Positions 4,359-5,146 of a stretch of DNA of 5,146 nt are shown in pieces. The notes beneath the pieces were generated by a model that did not search any database, was not told where the DNA came from, and worked only from the letters and a program-made list of their open reading frames with translations. The stretch covers positions 1 to 5,146 of the forward strand of contig JAEYTQ010000352.1 in the NCBI GenBank assembly GCA_023433965.1, in the 5' to 3' direction. The stretch comes from Pseudomonadota bacterium. Its GTDB lineage: Bacteria; Pseudomonadota; Alphaproteobacteria; Rhizobiales; Xanthobacteraceae. The stretch's first letter is position 1. Each line of letters begins with the position of its first letter. Position numbers and translations under genes: made by a program.

Positions 4359-5146
4359 TCAAGCCGCGTTCAACGCCTGCGTGAGGTCGGCGATCAGGTC
4401 CGACGGGTTCTCGATGCCGATCGACAGCCGGATCGTGCAATCGAGCACGCCGATTTTGCGGCGGATGTCGGCGGGCACGCCGGAATGCGTCATGGTTGCC
4501 GGCAGGCTCGCAAGCGACTCGGTGCCGCCGAGGCTCACCGCCAGCTTGAGGATCTGCAGCGCGTTGAGGAATTTGACCGCCGCGTCCTTGCCGCCGGTAA
4601 TGTCGAAGGAGAAGGTGGATCCCGCCCCCAGGCATTGCCTCGCGAACACACGTCCGGCCGGCGAAGCCTCCTCGTGATGACCGAGATAGTGGACCTTCGC
4701 CACCTTCGGATGATCGCGCAGGAAGTCTGCCACCAGCCGCGCATTGTCGTTAGCCTTCTCCATGCGCAGGCTCAGCGTCTCGAGCGAGCGGTTGATCATC
4801 CAGCAGGAATGCGGATCGAGCTGGGTGCCGATGGCGCCGCGCAGCGCCTTGATGCCCTTCATGATCGCCTTCGAGCCGAGCGCGGCGCCCGCGATCAGGT
4901 CGGAGTGACCGCCGACATATTTCGTGAGCGAGTACAGCGACACATCGGCGCCATGCTCGATCGGCCGCTGAAACACCGGCCCCAGCAGCGTGTTGTCGCA
5001 GGCGATGATCGGCGTGTGGCCTTGCGCCTTGCCGATTGCGTCGGCCACACGCCGCATCATCGCGATGTCGACGAGCCCGTTGGTCGGATTGGCGGGCGTC
5101 TCGATCAGGATCATCGAGACCCGGCCCTTGGTCATGGCCTCATCCG
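4359..5146 (-). CDS. Cystathionine gamma-synthase family PLP enzyme, C-terminal part (runs off right edge)
   Basis: The 261 visible residues are the C-terminal two thirds of a trans-sulfuration (Cys/Met metabolism) PLP enzyme; about 130-170 N-terminal residues lie outside the window and the frame is open to the edge. Numbering from the Met at 5135, visible marks are IETPANPT (11-18), ACDNTLLGP (45-53, Asp47 contacting the PLP ring nitrogen), [11 protein letters not shown] (69-79) with the Schiff-base lysine Lys72, SLGG.ESL..LPATMTH in the last quarter, and RLSIGIE with the arginine that holds the substrate carboxylate. The family includes cystathionine gamma-synthase, cystathionine beta- and gamma-lyases, O-acetyl- or O-succinylhomoserine sulfhydrylase and methionine gamma-lyase. 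The residues that help separate these are mostly in the missing part, so no specific name is given. The enzyme is cytosolic and normally tetrameric. It converges on the CHRD gene across the terminator. Confidence 0.92.
   Translation of the reverse strand, partial: DEAMTKGRVSMILIETPANPTNGLVDIAMMRRVADAIGKAQGHTPIIACDNTLLGPVFQRPIEHGADVSLYSLTKYVGGHSDLIAGAALGSKAIMKGIKALRGAIGTQLDPHSCWMINRSLETLSLRMEKANDNARLVADFLRDHPKVAKVHYLGHHEEASPAGRVFARQCLGAGSTFSFDITGGKDAAVKFLNALQILKLAVSLGGTESLASLPATMTHSGVPADIRRKIGVLDCTIRLSIGIENPSDLIADLTQALNAA

Noticed and set aside
3824..4384. Plus-strand open frame of 186 codons overlapping the CHRD gene
   Set aside because: It is a frame-shifted shadow of the CHRD gene, Arg-rich, and runs through the terminator.
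1..5146. CRISPR array, tRNA, rRNA, insertion sequence or attachment site
   Set aside because: No regularly spaced repeats, cloverleaf, rRNA segment, transposase or paired terminal repeats were seen, and base use is uniform along the window.

Overview
The window is high-GC, gene-dense bacterial chromosome with short intergenic gaps. Protein style (a COG2908-type phosphoesterase next to a GT4 glycosyltransferase, a stand-alone RAM protein, a di-haem cytochrome c, a CHRD protein) and weak sigma-70 boxes suggest an alphaproteobacterium of the Rhizobiales, most likely Bradyrhizobium or a close relative. That placement is by family resemblance only; no rRNA or other marker gene is present.

Left part (1-1380, minus strand): a two-gene operon. 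A calcineurin-like metallophosphoesterase (568-1380) is followed 13 nt after its stop by a GT4 glycosyltransferase (554 to beyond position 1, 184 residues visible). The pair suggests envelope lipid or glycolipid metabolism. A 224-bp intergenic region (1381-1604) carries a perfect 12-bp palindrome and a 7-bp inverted repeat.

Middle part (1605-3717): thiD (minus), the HMP/HMP-P kinase of thiamine synthesis, is divergent from a small plus-strand gene for a stand-alone Lrp/AsnC ligand-binding (RAM) domain. That small gene converges on a minus-strand gene for a membrane-anchored or secreted di-haem cytochrome c. Only 6 bp separate the two stop codons, and an imperfect hairpin covers the junction.

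Right part (3718-5146): a 149-bp divergent region with a possible general-stress (EcfG-type) promoter leads into a small secreted CHRD-domain protein. A strong intrinsic terminator follows it, and then the C-terminal two thirds of a PLP-dependent cystathionine gamma-synthase family enzyme (minus strand) run off the right edge.

The genes do not form one pathway. This looks like ordinary core or near-core chromosome: no mobile element, CRISPR array, tRNA, rRNA, toxin-antitoxin pair or recognisable defence cassette was seen. I found no convincing evidence of a new multi-gene system. The points most worth checking are the non-LpxH signature of the phosphoesterase, the missing methionine ligand in the first haem domain, the orphan RAM protein, and the candidate stress promoter of the CHRD gene.
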